A DNA stretch of 64,000 nucleotides from Mesotoga infera. GTDB taxonomy: Bacteria; Thermotogota; Thermotogae; Petrotogales; Kosmotogaceae. Of this stretch, positions 25,724-34,626 are shown piece by piece. Every line of letters begins with the position of its first letter. The stretch's first letter is position 1. The position numbers and the translations under genes were made by a program. The stretch spans positions 992,001 to 1,056,000 of the forward strand of contig NZ_LS974202.1 of assembly GCF_900157305.1 (NCBI RefSeq). The letters are read 5' to 3'. The notes under the pieces were generated by a model. That model saw only the letters and a program-made list of their open reading frames with translations. It ran no database searches and was not told the DNA's origin.

Positions 25724-26743
25724 TTGATAACAAAAAAGGAAATTCTTGAACAACCGCAGAAACATAAAATTGTTGCAGCGAGATACAGTGATCTCGCCAG
25801 GCCTTTAATAGATCTAATAAATCATACTAACCCTAAATCTATCGACTTTGTCGGATGTGGGACTTCTTATTTTCTCGCCATGGGCTGCTCAATGCAACTT
25901 GAAAGGCTCTCACGAGGAAAAATTAGATCGTCTTTCTATAGTGGTTCGGAGATAATGCTAGGTCTGAAACGTCCGGCGAAAAATAGTCTGCTGGTTGGGC
26001 TATCCAGATCAGGTTCATCTTCGGAGACTATATTGGCTCTACAAAAAGGTCGTTCAATAGGAAACACAACCGCTTCGATAACATGCGAACCGGGAAGCGA
26101 GATGCGAGGAGTATCAGATATCTCCGTTGAACTTGATTTTATCAATGAAGAGGCCATAGTGATGACGAAGTCCTTCACGTCTATGGCCTTTTTCGTGAGT
26201 GCTCTTGCTCGGGAGTTATTCGTTCCAGAACATCTGGATGATTATCTTCTGGCAATTCCAGAGTCTTCAAGTATCACTCTTGAAAACTCCCGGAAACTCA
26301 TTAATGGTTACTACATCTTCGATATAAACCATTTTGTTTTTCTGGGTTACGAAGAGTATTTTGCGGCTTCAATGGAAGGACTGATAAAAGTGACAGAATC
26401 ATCTCTTATAGAGGCCGACTGCTACCAAACACTCGAATATAGACATGGTCCGAAATCGAAGGTAAGACGCGAAACACTGGCGGTAATCTCCGTGAACCCT
26501 CTGGCGACCAACGAAGAATTGTCTGTGGCAAAAGAGATAGATCTTCTTGGCGGAAAATCAATCATAATCTCCGGCGAACATATGCCTGAATTTGATCAGA
26601 TAAACACGTTCTACCATGGAAAGGATTTTGGTGATTGGTTTCTCAGAGTAATACCCCTCCAGTTGTTAGGCATAGAGAAGGCCCTGGCTAAAAAGCTTGA
26701 TCCAGATAACCCAAAAAATCTGACAAAGGTTGTAAGACTATAA
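25724..26743 (+). CDS. SIS-domain sugar isomerase/deaminase (AgaS/GlmS-like)
   Basis: A 339-residue protein with two SIS domains. The first has FVGCGTSYFLAMG and LVGLSRSGSSSETILAL; the second has a GlmS/AgaS-like block SSLIEADCYQTLEYRHGP. There is no glutaminase domain, so it is more likely an amino-sugar-6-phosphate deaminase/isomerase of the AgaS kind than a synthase. It starts at TTG 25724, 26 bases after GH4. Its stop overlaps the kinase start (TAATG). It points to an amino sugar in the pathway. Confidence 0.85.
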   Translation: MITKKEILEQPQKHKIVAARYSDLARPLIDLINHTNPKSIDFVGCGTSYFLAMGCSMQLERLSRGKIRSSFYSGSEIMLGLKRPAKNSLLVGLSRSGSSSETILALQKGRSIGNTTASITCEPGSEMRGVSDISVELDFINEEAIVMTKSFTSMAFFVSALARELFVPEHLDDYLLAIPESSSITLENSRKLINGYYIFDINHFVFLGYEEYFAASMEGLIKVTESSLIEADCYQTLEYRHGPKSKVRRETLAVISVNPLATNEELSVAKEIDLLGGKSIIISGEHMPEFDQINTFYHGKDFGDWFLRVIPLQLLGIEKALAKKLDPDNPKNLTKVVRL

Positions 26744-27705
26744 TGGAATATTTTCTAGGTGTAGATGGCGGGGGTACCCACACAAGGTCGCTAGTTGTTT
26801 CGGAAGACCTATCGGTAATCGGCAGTGGTTTTGCTGGTCCGGCAGATATCCTAAGTATGGGCAAGGATAGTGTCCGTAATAACCTAGTGCATGCGATTGA
26901 AGCTTCTCTTGCTAGTGTAAACATAAGCATCGAACAGATAGTGAGCTCATGTTTCGGTATGCCAACTTACTTGGACGGTGTTGGTACGGACGAAGCTATT
27001 AACTCTCTTATAAAAAAGGTATTCCCTGGACTTACTGTAATTGTGAACGATGTTCAACTCGCACTTGAAGCCTCATTCCCGATGAAAAGTGGTGCGATAA
27101 TGCTCAGCGGCACAGGTGCCATGCTCATGTTTAGGAACGCATCCAATGAGATTCATAGAATAGATGGTTGGGGAGAACTAGCTGGTGATATGGGAAGCGG
27201 TTACTATATAGGCCTCAAAGCACTGCAAACAGCATTCAAACAATTTGATGGAAGGATCAAAAACAAGAAACTTTTAGAAGCAATCATGAGAGAAATTGGT
27301 GTTTTTGATATAAGAGAGGTAATAAATCATAGCTTTAACGGTTCAAGAAAACTCGTGGCAAGCCTTTCAAAAATTGTGTGTTCTGTTGCCAATGAAGAAG
27401 ATGCTATCTCAAAGGCGCTTCTGGAAGATGCTACCAACGAACTTCTGATTACTATTTTTGCAGTTAAGGATCTCACAGATTCTCTGCCAATTGAAATTGC
27501 CCTCTCTGGTGGCGTCTTTAAGTGTTCTTATCTAAGAGAAAGAGTTGAGAAAACAATTCTGGCAGATAAAGATCTGAAACTTGTGAATTCGGAGTTTGAC
27601 AACATATGGGGAGCAATCTTCCTCGCAATAAGCAATGTAAAAGATCGGAGATTTTTGCAAGATTTCATCGATAAACTCAGGAGTTTATCAGCACATCATA
27701 AATAG
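26743..27705 (+). CDS. BadF/BcrA-type ATPase, N-acetylglucosamine-kinase-like
   Basis: A 320-residue ASKHA-fold kinase. It has the N-terminal phosphate loop GVDGGGTHTRSLV, the second phosphate motif MLSGTGAMLMF, the DMGSGYYIG stretch typical of GlcNAc kinases of the NAGK/BadF group, and the adenosine motif IALSGGVFK. It should phosphorylate a free (amino) hexose released by the GH4 enzyme before the SIS protein acts. It is the last gene of the island operon and converges on a transposase remnant. Confidence 0.87.
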   Translation: MEYFLGVDGGGTHTRSLVVSEDLSVIGSGFAGPADILSMGKDSVRNNLVHAIEASLASVNISIEQIVSSCFGMPTYLDGVGTDEAINSLIKKVFPGLTVIVNDVQLALEASFPMKSGAIMLSGTGAMLMFRNASNEIHRIDGWGELAGDMGSGYYIGLKALQTAFKQFDGRIKNKKLLEAIMREIGVFDIREVINHSFNGSRKLVASLSKIVCSVANEEDAISKALLEDATNELLITIFAVKDLTDSLPIEIALSGGVFKCSYLRERVEKTILADKDLKLVNSEFDNIWGAIFLAISNVKDRRFLQDFIDKLRSLSAHHK

Positions 27706-28248
27706 AGTTGAACTCGAATACCCAAGAAAATACATTTGAATTCAGTGGGAGAAAAGCCTTACGAAAAGGTAGAAAAAAACAACTGGGAATAATGCTCATT
27801 CTTCCGCTTATGTATAACCTGATAATTATGAATCTTAGTTCACGTAATATCTGACGATGAAAGACGTGTAAATCATAAAAATACCACGCTTGATCTATTA
27901 CACCATATCTAGTAAACAAATCAGCACAATTGAGGTAATCCAGAATAGAATCGTTGAGCACGAACTTCGAGAAGGCAAGAATAACAACCGTTAGAAATAG
28001 TGCCGTTATTCTGGGCAAGAGATCATCTCTGCCACCTTTTCTGGGAGTTTCCACTCTGAACACCTCTTTCATTTTCTGAAAGAGCCTCTCTATCTTCCAT
28101 CGCTTTGAATATGTCTGTTAGTGATTCTCTCCCAGCATCTGAATATCCCCTTTTTGCCTGAGATTATTCAAATGTTAGTCCACAATTTCTCCCAATGCTT
28201 TTTTCACATTTTCTACCGGCGTTTTTCTTATTTTACTGTTGATGTCGA
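27677..28248 (-). pseudogene. Transposase remnant, IS4/IS5-type DDE, C-terminal part
   Basis: A single reading frame on the minus strand, from the island edge at 28248 inward, reads DINSKIRKTPVENVKKALGE and, after two in-frame stops, TYSKRWKIERLFQKMKEVF. The latter fits the YREK signature Y-(2)-R-(3)-E-(6)-K exactly. Family C-terminal helices follow (LPRITALFLTVVILAFSKFVL). The start and the first two catalytic Asp regions are missing, because the frame is cut exactly at the 189-bp repeat. The end overlaps the kinase gene by 29 bases. Confidence 0.75.
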
Positions 28249-28437
28249 CACCTCGTTTTGAAGTGCCCTTTGTAGTATCTATTTCTCGAATCTCTAAGCT
28301 GTTCGATTATATGCGGCAACTACATTCAGAATATTACATTTCTCTGGAATTTCCACAGACCCAAAGATCGAGCGCCGTTTAGTATTTCGGGTATATCACC
28401 ACGTCGCTTTTGAGAAAGTCCCAGGCTGGGTTGTTTC
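28249..28437. repeat. 189-bp direct repeat, right copy (island boundary)
   Basis: This matches 18101-18289 with one difference. Here the repeat is in its native setting: it contains the last 19 codons and downstream region of the exported-protein gene. The two copies bracket 9.96 kb. Confidence 0.92.
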
Positions 28438-29002
28438 GAAAGTCGAAGGAGAATCCCCTGAAATTAACCGTCAGCTTCTCGAGTTCTACGCGGTTTTTTA
28501 CTACCATCTTGTCGGTATATATGAAAACCCTGATTTCTGAGTCGCCTGCAACGCTAATAGTCTCGGTAATTTCAAAGCCTTCATTCAGAAGTACGAGGAT
28601 CGAGACCTTCATTTCACTTATGGTTATGTCGAAGGAGCCAAAGGTGATCGCACGGTCCGTGTTGTTTCTGATGTTCATCACGAAAACGGGATAACTTCCG
28701 TCGGCCACGACGAACCGGTCTCGATACATAGATCTAGAGCGATCGTGCTGGGCGGCCGAACCATCCGTGTTCATCATCCAGCAAAAGAACTCTTCGTCCA
28801 CCGGATGGCAAATGGCGGTCACGGTTCCATCTTTCCGATACAGATAGGCGCCCTGTCCGATGATGTCGAAAGCATGAACCGCACTGGCCAGAGACTGCGG
28901 ATACAACGCCATTAAAGAACTTATGAACGAGATCTGAAAAAGCAAGACGGGTATCCGGTTTCGTGATCTTTCTAGTTGTCCTCTCATGAGAATATGATAC
29001 AC
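28379..29002 (-). CDS. Hypothetical exported protein
   Basis: Not recognised. The 207-residue product has a hydrophobic N-terminal segment (IPVLLFQISFISSLMALYPQ) that looks like a signal sequence or anchor, followed by a mostly beta-type mature part. The start is uncertain: GTG 29002 or ATG 28987, neither with a clear ribosome site. Its last 19 codons lie in the 189-bp repeat and have a second, orphan copy 10.1 kb to the left. The original downstream neighbour was probably the GyrI-like gene. Confidence 0.65.
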   Translation of the reverse strand: MYHILMRGQLERSRNRIPVLLFQISFISSLMALYPQSLASAVHAFDIIGQGAYLYRKDGTVTAICHPVDEEFFCWMMNTDGSAAQHDRSRSMYRDRFVVADGSYPVFVMNIRNNTDRAITFGSFDITISEMKVSILVLLNEGFEITETISVAGDSEIRVFIYTDKMVVKNRVELEKLTVNFRGFSFDFRNNPAWDFLKSDVVIYPKY

Positions 29003-29220
29003 CGATCCGCAATATTTAGCTTATGAAACGATATTCGCCAAATAAAGTTATTTATGTTCTTCCATCGCTCATATACTCTCGATAACTCATCTAAAGTTCC
29101 GATTTCATAACTTTATAATTACCAATGATCCTGTCGGTCGTTGTTGTGATAGTATGATTAGCAAAGTTGGGCAAATTCTTCAGAATTTTCCACATCATTT
29201 CTACCAAGGGGAGGTGCTCT

Positions 29221-30753
29221 ATGAGAAAGTTATTTGTGTTCCTGCTACTTTCTACCTGTTTCTTCGCGGCTTTTGCGCTCGCGGCTCAAACACTGGTGGT
29301 CGCCTATATGGGCGATCCTATATGGTTCAATCCTTGCGCCAAAACCGACGACTACGGCGCGGCTATTAACAGAAACATCTTCGATCAGCTAGTTGCACAG
29401 GATGTCAATTATGATCTGGTTCCCCAGCTGGCGACCAGTTGGGAAGTCTCCGAAGACGGTAAGGAATACACGTTCTATCTGAGAAAAGGTGTGAAGTGGC
29501 ATGACGGGGAACCCTTCACTTCCAGAGACGTTAAGTACACGCTCGAATCTATCGTGACAAATAAGGGTTCGGCTTACAACAACGTGGCGATGATCACGGA
29601 AGTTGTCTGTCCAGATGATTACACCGCCGTGGTCAAGTTGCAGGATCCATACGCTCCGTTTATTCCCTTCCTTGCATGGTACGGAACGCAGATAATGCCG
29701 GCCCACCTGTACGAAGGAACTGACTGGAACGACAATCCGGCCAACCAGAAACCGGTGGGCACGGGACCATTCAAATTCGTCGAGTGGGTCAAGGGAGACC
29801 ATGTGACTCTCACCAAGAACGAAGAGTACTGGGGTGAGGGACCGTATGTAGATAGGCTGATCTTCAAGATCATTCCCGATCCAAACACCGCTCTGCAGGC
29901 TTTCCTGAATGGCGAAGCCGATATCGACCAGAACAGGCCTGGCTTCAATACACTTTCGATCCTCAAGATGAATCCCGAGGTCAACGTTGTGATCAATCCC
30001 TCTCCGAGTAGATACTATCTCGGATTCAACCTCACCGATCCAGCAAGACCGACGACCAACCTCAAGGTCAGGCAGGCTATCTCCTGCGCGATAAACAAAC
30101 AGGCCATCGTCGATAAGGTTCTCGGCGGTTTTGGAGGGATCGGTGAATATTTCTACACTCCGGCCATTCCATGGGCTGTCGATACTAATGTTAAGGCGGC
30201 CCTTTACGACCCGGCCAAAGCCGACAAACTGCTGGACGAGGCGGGTTACACAAGGGGTAACGACGGCTGGAGGTTCGCGCTCGATCTTCTCTACTTCCAG
30301 GGCGCCGATTGGACTGACATGGCCGCCGTTATCAAGGAGAACCTTGAAAAAGTCGGTATAAAGGTCAACCTGGGCGAATACGAGATCGCCACATGGATCG
30401 AGAAGGTTCTGAACGCGCACAACTACGATATCGCCCTTCTCAACGGTTTCCAGGGCCCCGATCCGGCGAACCTCACAATGAGGGTGGCGACCGGCGGCAG
30501 TCTAAACATAATGGGCTATTCGAACGAAGTCGTCGATTGGAACCTCAAGGAAGCGGCCAAGATCTCTGATATCGAGCTGAGGAAGCCTTACTATTACGCG
30601 GCCCAAGCGCAGCTGGCGGCAGATGCTCCCTTCGTTCCACTGGCCGAAGTTTCATACATTTACATCTTCAAGACTTACGTCGAAGGAATGGATATAGAGA
30701 ATCCGGGAAAGATAGGTACCGGAAGTTACGCGTTGACCAAGCTCAATTTCTAG
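29221..30753 (+). CDS. Oligopeptide ABC transporter binding protein (DppA/OppA-like)
   Basis: A 510-residue exported protein. The signal peptide is MRKLFVFLLLSTCFFAAFALA. It is followed by an SBP_bac_5 domain with WEVSEDGKEYTFYLRKGVKW, DPYAPFIPFLAWYG and PVGTGPFKFVEW, which are standard family blocks. ATG 29221 follows GGGGAGGTGC; the frame runs further up without a site. The downstream order is permease, permease, ATPase, ATPase, peptidase, a complete oligopeptide-type import operon. Some family members in Thermotogota bind oligosaccharides, so a sugar ligand is not excluded. Confidence 0.92.
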   Translation: MRKLFVFLLLSTCFFAAFALAAQTLVVAYMGDPIWFNPCAKTDDYGAAINRNIFDQLVAQDVNYDLVPQLATSWEVSEDGKEYTFYLRKGVKWHDGEPFTSRDVKYTLESIVTNKGSAYNNVAMITEVVCPDDYTAVVKLQDPYAPFIPFLAWYGTQIMPAHLYEGTDWNDNPANQKPVGTGPFKFVEWVKGDHVTLTKNEEYWGEGPYVDRLIFKIIPDPNTALQAFLNGEADIDQNRPGFNTLSILKMNPEVNVVINPSPSRYYLGFNLTDPARPTTNLKVRQAISCAINKQAIVDKVLGGFGGIGEYFYTPAIPWAVDTNVKAALYDPAKADKLLDEAGYTRGNDGWRFALDLLYFQGADWTDMAAVIKENLEKVGIKVNLGEYEIATWIEKVLNAHNYDIALLNGFQGPDPANLTMRVATGGSLNIMGYSNEVVDWNLKEAAKISDIELRKPYYYAAQAQLAADAPFVPLAEVSYIYIFKTYVEGMDIENPGKIGTGSYALTKLNF

Positions 30754-30768
30754 CAGGCTGAACTTTCA

Positions 30769-30815
30769 GGGGCGGTCTTTCCGCAGCCCGGACGGATCGC
30801 CCCGCCTGTTTTTTT
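30769..30815 (+). terminator. Terminator-like hairpin between binding protein and permease genes
   Basis: GGGGCGGTC pairs with GATCGCCCC across a structured loop, followed after a few bases by seven or more T. It probably terminates most transcripts after the binding-protein gene and lets a fraction through to the permeases. Confidence 0.6.
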
Positions 30816-30829
30816 CTGGAGGTGTTACT

Positions 30830-31804
30830 TTGTCTTCCTTTGCGAGATATATCATAAGGAGAAGTCTCAGTATTGTTCCCATGGTTCTCCTTATCATTGC
30901 TTTGAATTTCTTCATTATCCACCTGGCCCCGGGCAACCCGGCGCAGCTCATCTCCGGTCTCGAACAACCCTCCGTAGAAGTGGTGAAGGCTCTCGAGGAG
31001 CAATACGGTCTGGACAAGCCGCTTGTGCTTCAGCTGGGTCTGTATTACAAGAATATCTTCCAGGGAAACCTCGGTTATTCCTTCATATACGGCACCAGCG
31101 TGAACGGACTGATCGCGGAGAGGATCGGCGCCACGATTTTACTCACGGTTTCGGCGGCAGTGATAGCCTTCGCTCTCGGAACGCTGATAGCGGTCCTGGT
31201 GGGTCGAAGAAAGACCAGGATACTTGACTCGATCTTCTCCGTTCTTTCCTACGTTTTTTATGCCATGCCCTCCTTCTGGCTGGCGCTCGTTATGATACTC
31301 CTCTTTTCTTCGACCTTCAAATTGTTTCCGACTTCGGGGATGTTCAACGTCAGGGCCAGTTACGAAGGCTGGGCCAAGATATGGGACATTCTGCACCACC
31401 TTTTTCTTCCCTGCCTGACTCTGGCTCTGATCCAGATTCCAGTTTTCTTCAGGGTTACCAGGTCCTCTATAGACCAGGTCAATCAGGACGAGTACATAAC
31501 GACGTTTACCGCTATCGGCCTTCCTCGGAAAAAGATATACAGGAAGTACGTTCTCAAGAACGCCATATTACCGGGGATCACTATCTTCGGCTTGACCCTC
31601 GGATATTCAATAGCCGGCGCGGCGCTCGTGGAGATCGTCTTCGCATGGCCCGGAATGGGCAGATTGATGCTGGATGCGGTCTTCAGAAGGGATTATAATC
31701 TGCTGCTCGGTATCTATTTCGTGATGGCCGTCTGTATCTGTGTGGCCATACTTCTCACCGATGTGGTTTACGCGTTTGTAGATCCCAGAATAAGGTATCA
31801 GTAG
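30830..31804 (+). CDS. Oligopeptide ABC transporter permease (DppB-like)
   Basis: A 324-residue membrane protein with about six helices, starting at TTG 30830 after a TGGAGGTG site. It begins IIRRSLSIVPMVLLIIALNF, carries HLAPGNPAQ near residue 32, and ends in the family tail DPRIRYQ. The coupling loop lies around TAIGLPRKKIYRKYVLKNAI. It forms the channel with the next permease. Confidence 0.92.
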   Translation: MSSFARYIIRRSLSIVPMVLLIIALNFFIIHLAPGNPAQLISGLEQPSVEVVKALEEQYGLDKPLVLQLGLYYKNIFQGNLGYSFIYGTSVNGLIAERIGATILLTVSAAVIAFALGTLIAVLVGRRKTRILDSIFSVLSYVFYAMPSFWLALVMILLFSSTFKLFPTSGMFNVRASYEGWAKIWDILHHLFLPCLTLALIQIPVFFRVTRSSIDQVNQDEYITTFTAIGLPRKKIYRKYVLKNAILPGITIFGLTLGYSIAGAALVEIVFAWPGMGRLMLDAVFRRDYNLLLGIYFVMAVCICVAILLTDVVYAFVDPRIRYQ

Positions 31805-31816
31805 AGGGGTTTTGTT

Positions 31817-32692
31817 ATGATAGTAGAAAATCAAATCTCGTTGAGCAAAAGAGAGAATAAATCACTTAAATACGCGAGGAGTTACTTCTCCAGCGTCAAG
31901 GGGACAATAGGGTTCTCGCTGTTGCTTATCTTTGTCTTCATGGCGATCTTTGCGCCGGTGATCGCGCCTTACAGCCCCGACGAGATGACAGACGACGTTC
32001 TCAAACCGCCGTCGGCCAAACATCTCTTCGGAACCGACCACCTGGGAAGAGATATTTACAGCCGGGTCGTCTTCGGCTCGAGGATCTCGCTTTCAGTAGG
32101 CTTCGTAGCGGCCGGCCTTTCGGCCGTGATCGGTGTTTTGATCGGCTCTTTCTCGGGCTTTTACGGAGGAATCACCGACGATATAGTGAGCAAGATAGTG
32201 GATACTTTTCTGATGATCCCATCCTTCTTTTTGATTCTGATCATCGTCTCGATCTTCGGAAGCAACATACTCTACATAATGTTCGTGATAGGACTGACCA
32301 CCTGGCCGGGAAATGCCAGGCTCATGAGGGCTCAGGCGCTCTCGATAAGGGAGCGGACCTTCATCATGGTGGCCAGATCGACCGGTGAGTCCAGGATCAG
32401 GATACTGTTCGGTCACGTTATCCCGAACGGCGTTTTTCCTGTGATAGCCAATTCGGCTCTCCAGATGGGCGGAGCCATACTGACCGAGGCCTCGTTGAGT
32501 TTTCTCGGTCTGGGAGATCCGAACCTCACCAGCTGGGGAAAGTTGATCTTTCAGGGAAGGCCGTACATGACTTTTGCGCCCTGGATGATAATCATTCCGG
32601 GTATCTTCGTCGTCCTCGCCGTTCTGGCTTTCTCTTTCATAGGAGATGGCCTCCAGTTCACGTTCAATCCCAAAAACAGGAAGGGTGAATAA
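31817..32692 (+). CDS. Oligopeptide ABC transporter permease (DppC-like)
   Basis: A 291-residue second permease subunit. It has the family blocks FAPVIAPYSPDE, HLFGTDHLGRDIYSRVVFG and LTEASLSFLGLG. The coupling loop is near VARSTGESRIRILFGHVIPN. It lies 12 bases after the first permease and one base before the ATPase start, which implies tight coupling. Confidence 0.93.
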   Translation: MIVENQISLSKRENKSLKYARSYFSSVKGTIGFSLLLIFVFMAIFAPVIAPYSPDEMTDDVLKPPSAKHLFGTDHLGRDIYSRVVFGSRISLSVGFVAAGLSAVIGVLIGSFSGFYGGITDDIVSKIVDTFLMIPSFFLILIIVSIFGSNILYIMFVIGLTTWPGNARLMRAQALSIRERTFIMVARSTGESRIRILFGHVIPNGVFPVIANSALQMGGAILTEASLSFLGLGDPNLTSWGKLIFQGRPYMTFAPWMIIIPGIFVVLAVLAFSFIGDGLQFTFNPKNRKGE

Positions 32693-32693
32693 T

Positions 32694-33659
32694 ATGCCTT
32701 TGCTTCAGATGAAGAACGTGAATATAAATTACAGACTGAAGAACAGACAGGTGAGGGCCGTGCGCGACTTCACGCTGGATATAAACGAGGGAGACATAGT
32801 AGGAGTGATAGGCGAATCGGGATCTGGAAAGAGCACGCTCGCACACGGTCTGATGCGTATTCTCCCGGGAAATGGTTACTTGGAGGCTTCGACGATTACT
32901 CTTAACGGCAAGGATATACTGAACATCTCCGATAGCGAGTTCAGGAAATTGCGCTGGGTGGAGATGTCCATCGTCTTCCAGAAAGCCATGAGTGCCCTCA
33001 GCCCGGTACACAAGATATTCGGCCAGATGTACGATGCCATTCTCGCCCATAAACCCGAGACGGGAAAAGAAGAGGCGATCAAGAAGCTGGAGAAGCTACT
33101 GGCGGTGGTCAACCTGCCCCGCAAGGCGCTCGATATGTATCCCCACGAACTGAGCGGGGGAATGATGCAGAGGATGATGATATCTCTGGGCCTTATATTC
33201 AACCCGAAATTGGTGATTCTGGACGAGGTGACCACTGCGCTGGATGTTATAACCCAGGGTCAACTTTTGGATGAAATCAAGAGACTGGTCAAAGAGTTCG
33301 GCCTGACGGTCATGATGATCACACACGATATAGGAGTTGTGAACGAGCTCTGCACGAAGATAGCGATTCTTTACGCCGGCGAGCTCCTCGAATACGGCGA
33401 CGTGAAGGATGTCATCTTCAAGCCTCTCAACCCCTACACAAAGGCGCTCGTAGAGTCCCACCCCGATCTCAATCCGCATGGCGGCGGACTGAGGGGTATT
33501 CCCGGCACACTCCCCGATCTATCGAACCCGCCGGAGGGGTGTATCTTCTACGACAGGTGCACCTGCAGATTGGATCGTTGTAGAGAAGAAAAGCCGGAGT
33601 TGAGGGATTTCAACAACAGAAAAGTGAAGTGTTTTAAGGCCGGTGAGTTTAATGGATAA
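32694..33659 (+). CDS. Oligopeptide ABC transporter ATPase (DppD-like)
   Basis: A 321-residue ATPase. Walker A is IGESGSGKSTLAHGL, the signature is LSGGMMQRMMISLGL, Walker B is LVILDEVTTALD, and the H-loop is MITHDIG. The C-terminal oligopeptide-type extension has a Cys-rich motif (CIFYDRCTCRLDRC) of the kind known to bind an Fe-S cluster in DppD. In Walker B the usual Glu-Pro is Glu-Val. ATG 32694 is chosen; the longer frame from 32646 would lie inside the permease gene. Confidence 0.93.
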   Translation: MPLLQMKNVNINYRLKNRQVRAVRDFTLDINEGDIVGVIGESGSGKSTLAHGLMRILPGNGYLEASTITLNGKDILNISDSEFRKLRWVEMSIVFQKAMSALSPVHKIFGQMYDAILAHKPETGKEEAIKKLEKLLAVVNLPRKALDMYPHELSGGMMQRMMISLGLIFNPKLVILDEVTTALDVITQGQLLDEIKRLVKEFGLTVMMITHDIGVVNELCTKIAILYAGELLEYGDVKDVIFKPLNPYTKALVESHPDLNPHGGGLRGIPGTLPDLSNPPEGCIFYDRCTCRLDRCREEKPELRDFNNRKVKCFKAGEFNG

Positions 33660-34614
33660 AGATATTCTACAGGTCAAAGATCTTGTCAAGTACTTCCCTG
33701 TTAGAAAGTTCGGGAAGAAGCAGTATGTGAAGGCCGTCGACGGTTTGAACTTCTCGATAAAAGACGGCGAGATATTCGGCGTTCTCGGCGAGAGCGGTTG
33801 TGGAAAGACGACGCTCGGGCGCGTGATCAACAGACTGGAACACGAGCAGAGCGGGACGATCGAGTTCATGGGCGGGACGATATCCGGCAAAGAATACAGG
33901 AAGGATCGCCATTTCAGAAGAAGGATGCAGATGATATTTCAGAACCCATACGACTCTTTCGATCCACGGGTGATAATATACAGAAGCATGGACCTGCCCA
34001 TGAAGATAAACGCGGTCGAGTCCGACGGCAGGAAGAGGCTGGAGAGAATAATCGAGACGATGAACCACGCCAAACTGACACCGGCCGAAAGTCTCCTCAC
34101 CAGATACCCGCACGAGTTAAGCGGTGGCCAGCTCCAGAGGATATCCATAATACGCTCGATGCTCCTCAATCCGAAGTTCATAATCGCCGACGAATGCGTC
34201 TCGATGCTCGACGTTTCTGTGAGGGCCGGCGTTTTGAATTTGCTTCTAACGATTCAAAAAGAGCTGAAATCTTCGATGCTCTTTATCACGCACGATATCT
34301 CCGTTGCAACGTACCTATGTCAGAGGATCATGGTCCTCTACGCCGGAAAGATAATGGAGATAGCCTCGAGCGACGATATTCTCAAAAACCCCCTTCACCC
34401 CTACTCGAAGGCGCTCGTGTCTTACTCGCCGACCATAAGCAAGGAAGAGAAGATGAGATACACCATAACCGGGGAGGTGGTGACTCCGATCGATCCGCCC
34501 CCGGGCTGCAGATTCGCCTCCAGATGTCCTATCGCCAAGGAGGAGTGCACCGAAAGAGAGCCTGAACTGAGATATATTGCTAATGATAGACAGGTCGCAT
34601 GTCATTTCGTATGA
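33652..34614 (+). CDS. Oligopeptide ABC transporter ATPase (DppF-like)
   Basis: A roughly 320-residue partner ATPase. Walker A is LGESGCGKTTLGRVI, the signature is LSGGQLQRISIIRSM, then FIIADECVSMLDVSVRAG as Walker B, with Cys in place of the usual Pro after the catalytic Glu, and FITHDIS as H-loop. The C-terminal Cys motif is CRFASRCPIAKEEC. The start overlaps the previous stop; ATG 33652 or GTG 33643 are both possible. The heterodimer of the two ATPases energises the permease pair. Confidence 0.92.
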   Translation: MDKDILQVKDLVKYFPVRKFGKKQYVKAVDGLNFSIKDGEIFGVLGESGCGKTTLGRVINRLEHEQSGTIEFMGGTISGKEYRKDRHFRRRMQMIFQNPYDSFDPRVIIYRSMDLPMKINAVESDGRKRLERIIETMNHAKLTPAESLLTRYPHELSGGQLQRISIIRSMLLNPKFIIADECVSMLDVSVRAGVLNLLLTIQKELKSSMLFITHDISVATYLCQRIMVLYAGKIMEIASSDDILKNPLHPYSKALVSYSPTISKEEKMRYTITGEVVTPIDPPPGCRFASRCPIAKEECTEREPELRYIANDRQVACHFV

Positions 34615-34626
34615 ATGGAGGTCATT

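Noticed and set aside
18290-28248. Composite transposon explanation for the 10-kb island
   Set aside because: The two transposase remnants belong to different families, face the same way and are both truncated at the repeats. A 189-bp duplication does not fit transposition by either. Integration or repair of a DNA fragment fits better.
29389-30420. 343-codon minus-strand frame
   Set aside because: Antisense shadow of the oligopeptide binding-protein gene.
33798-34565. 255-codon plus-strand frame
   Set aside because: An out-of-frame shadow within the DppF-like ATPase gene, rich in Arg and Asp.
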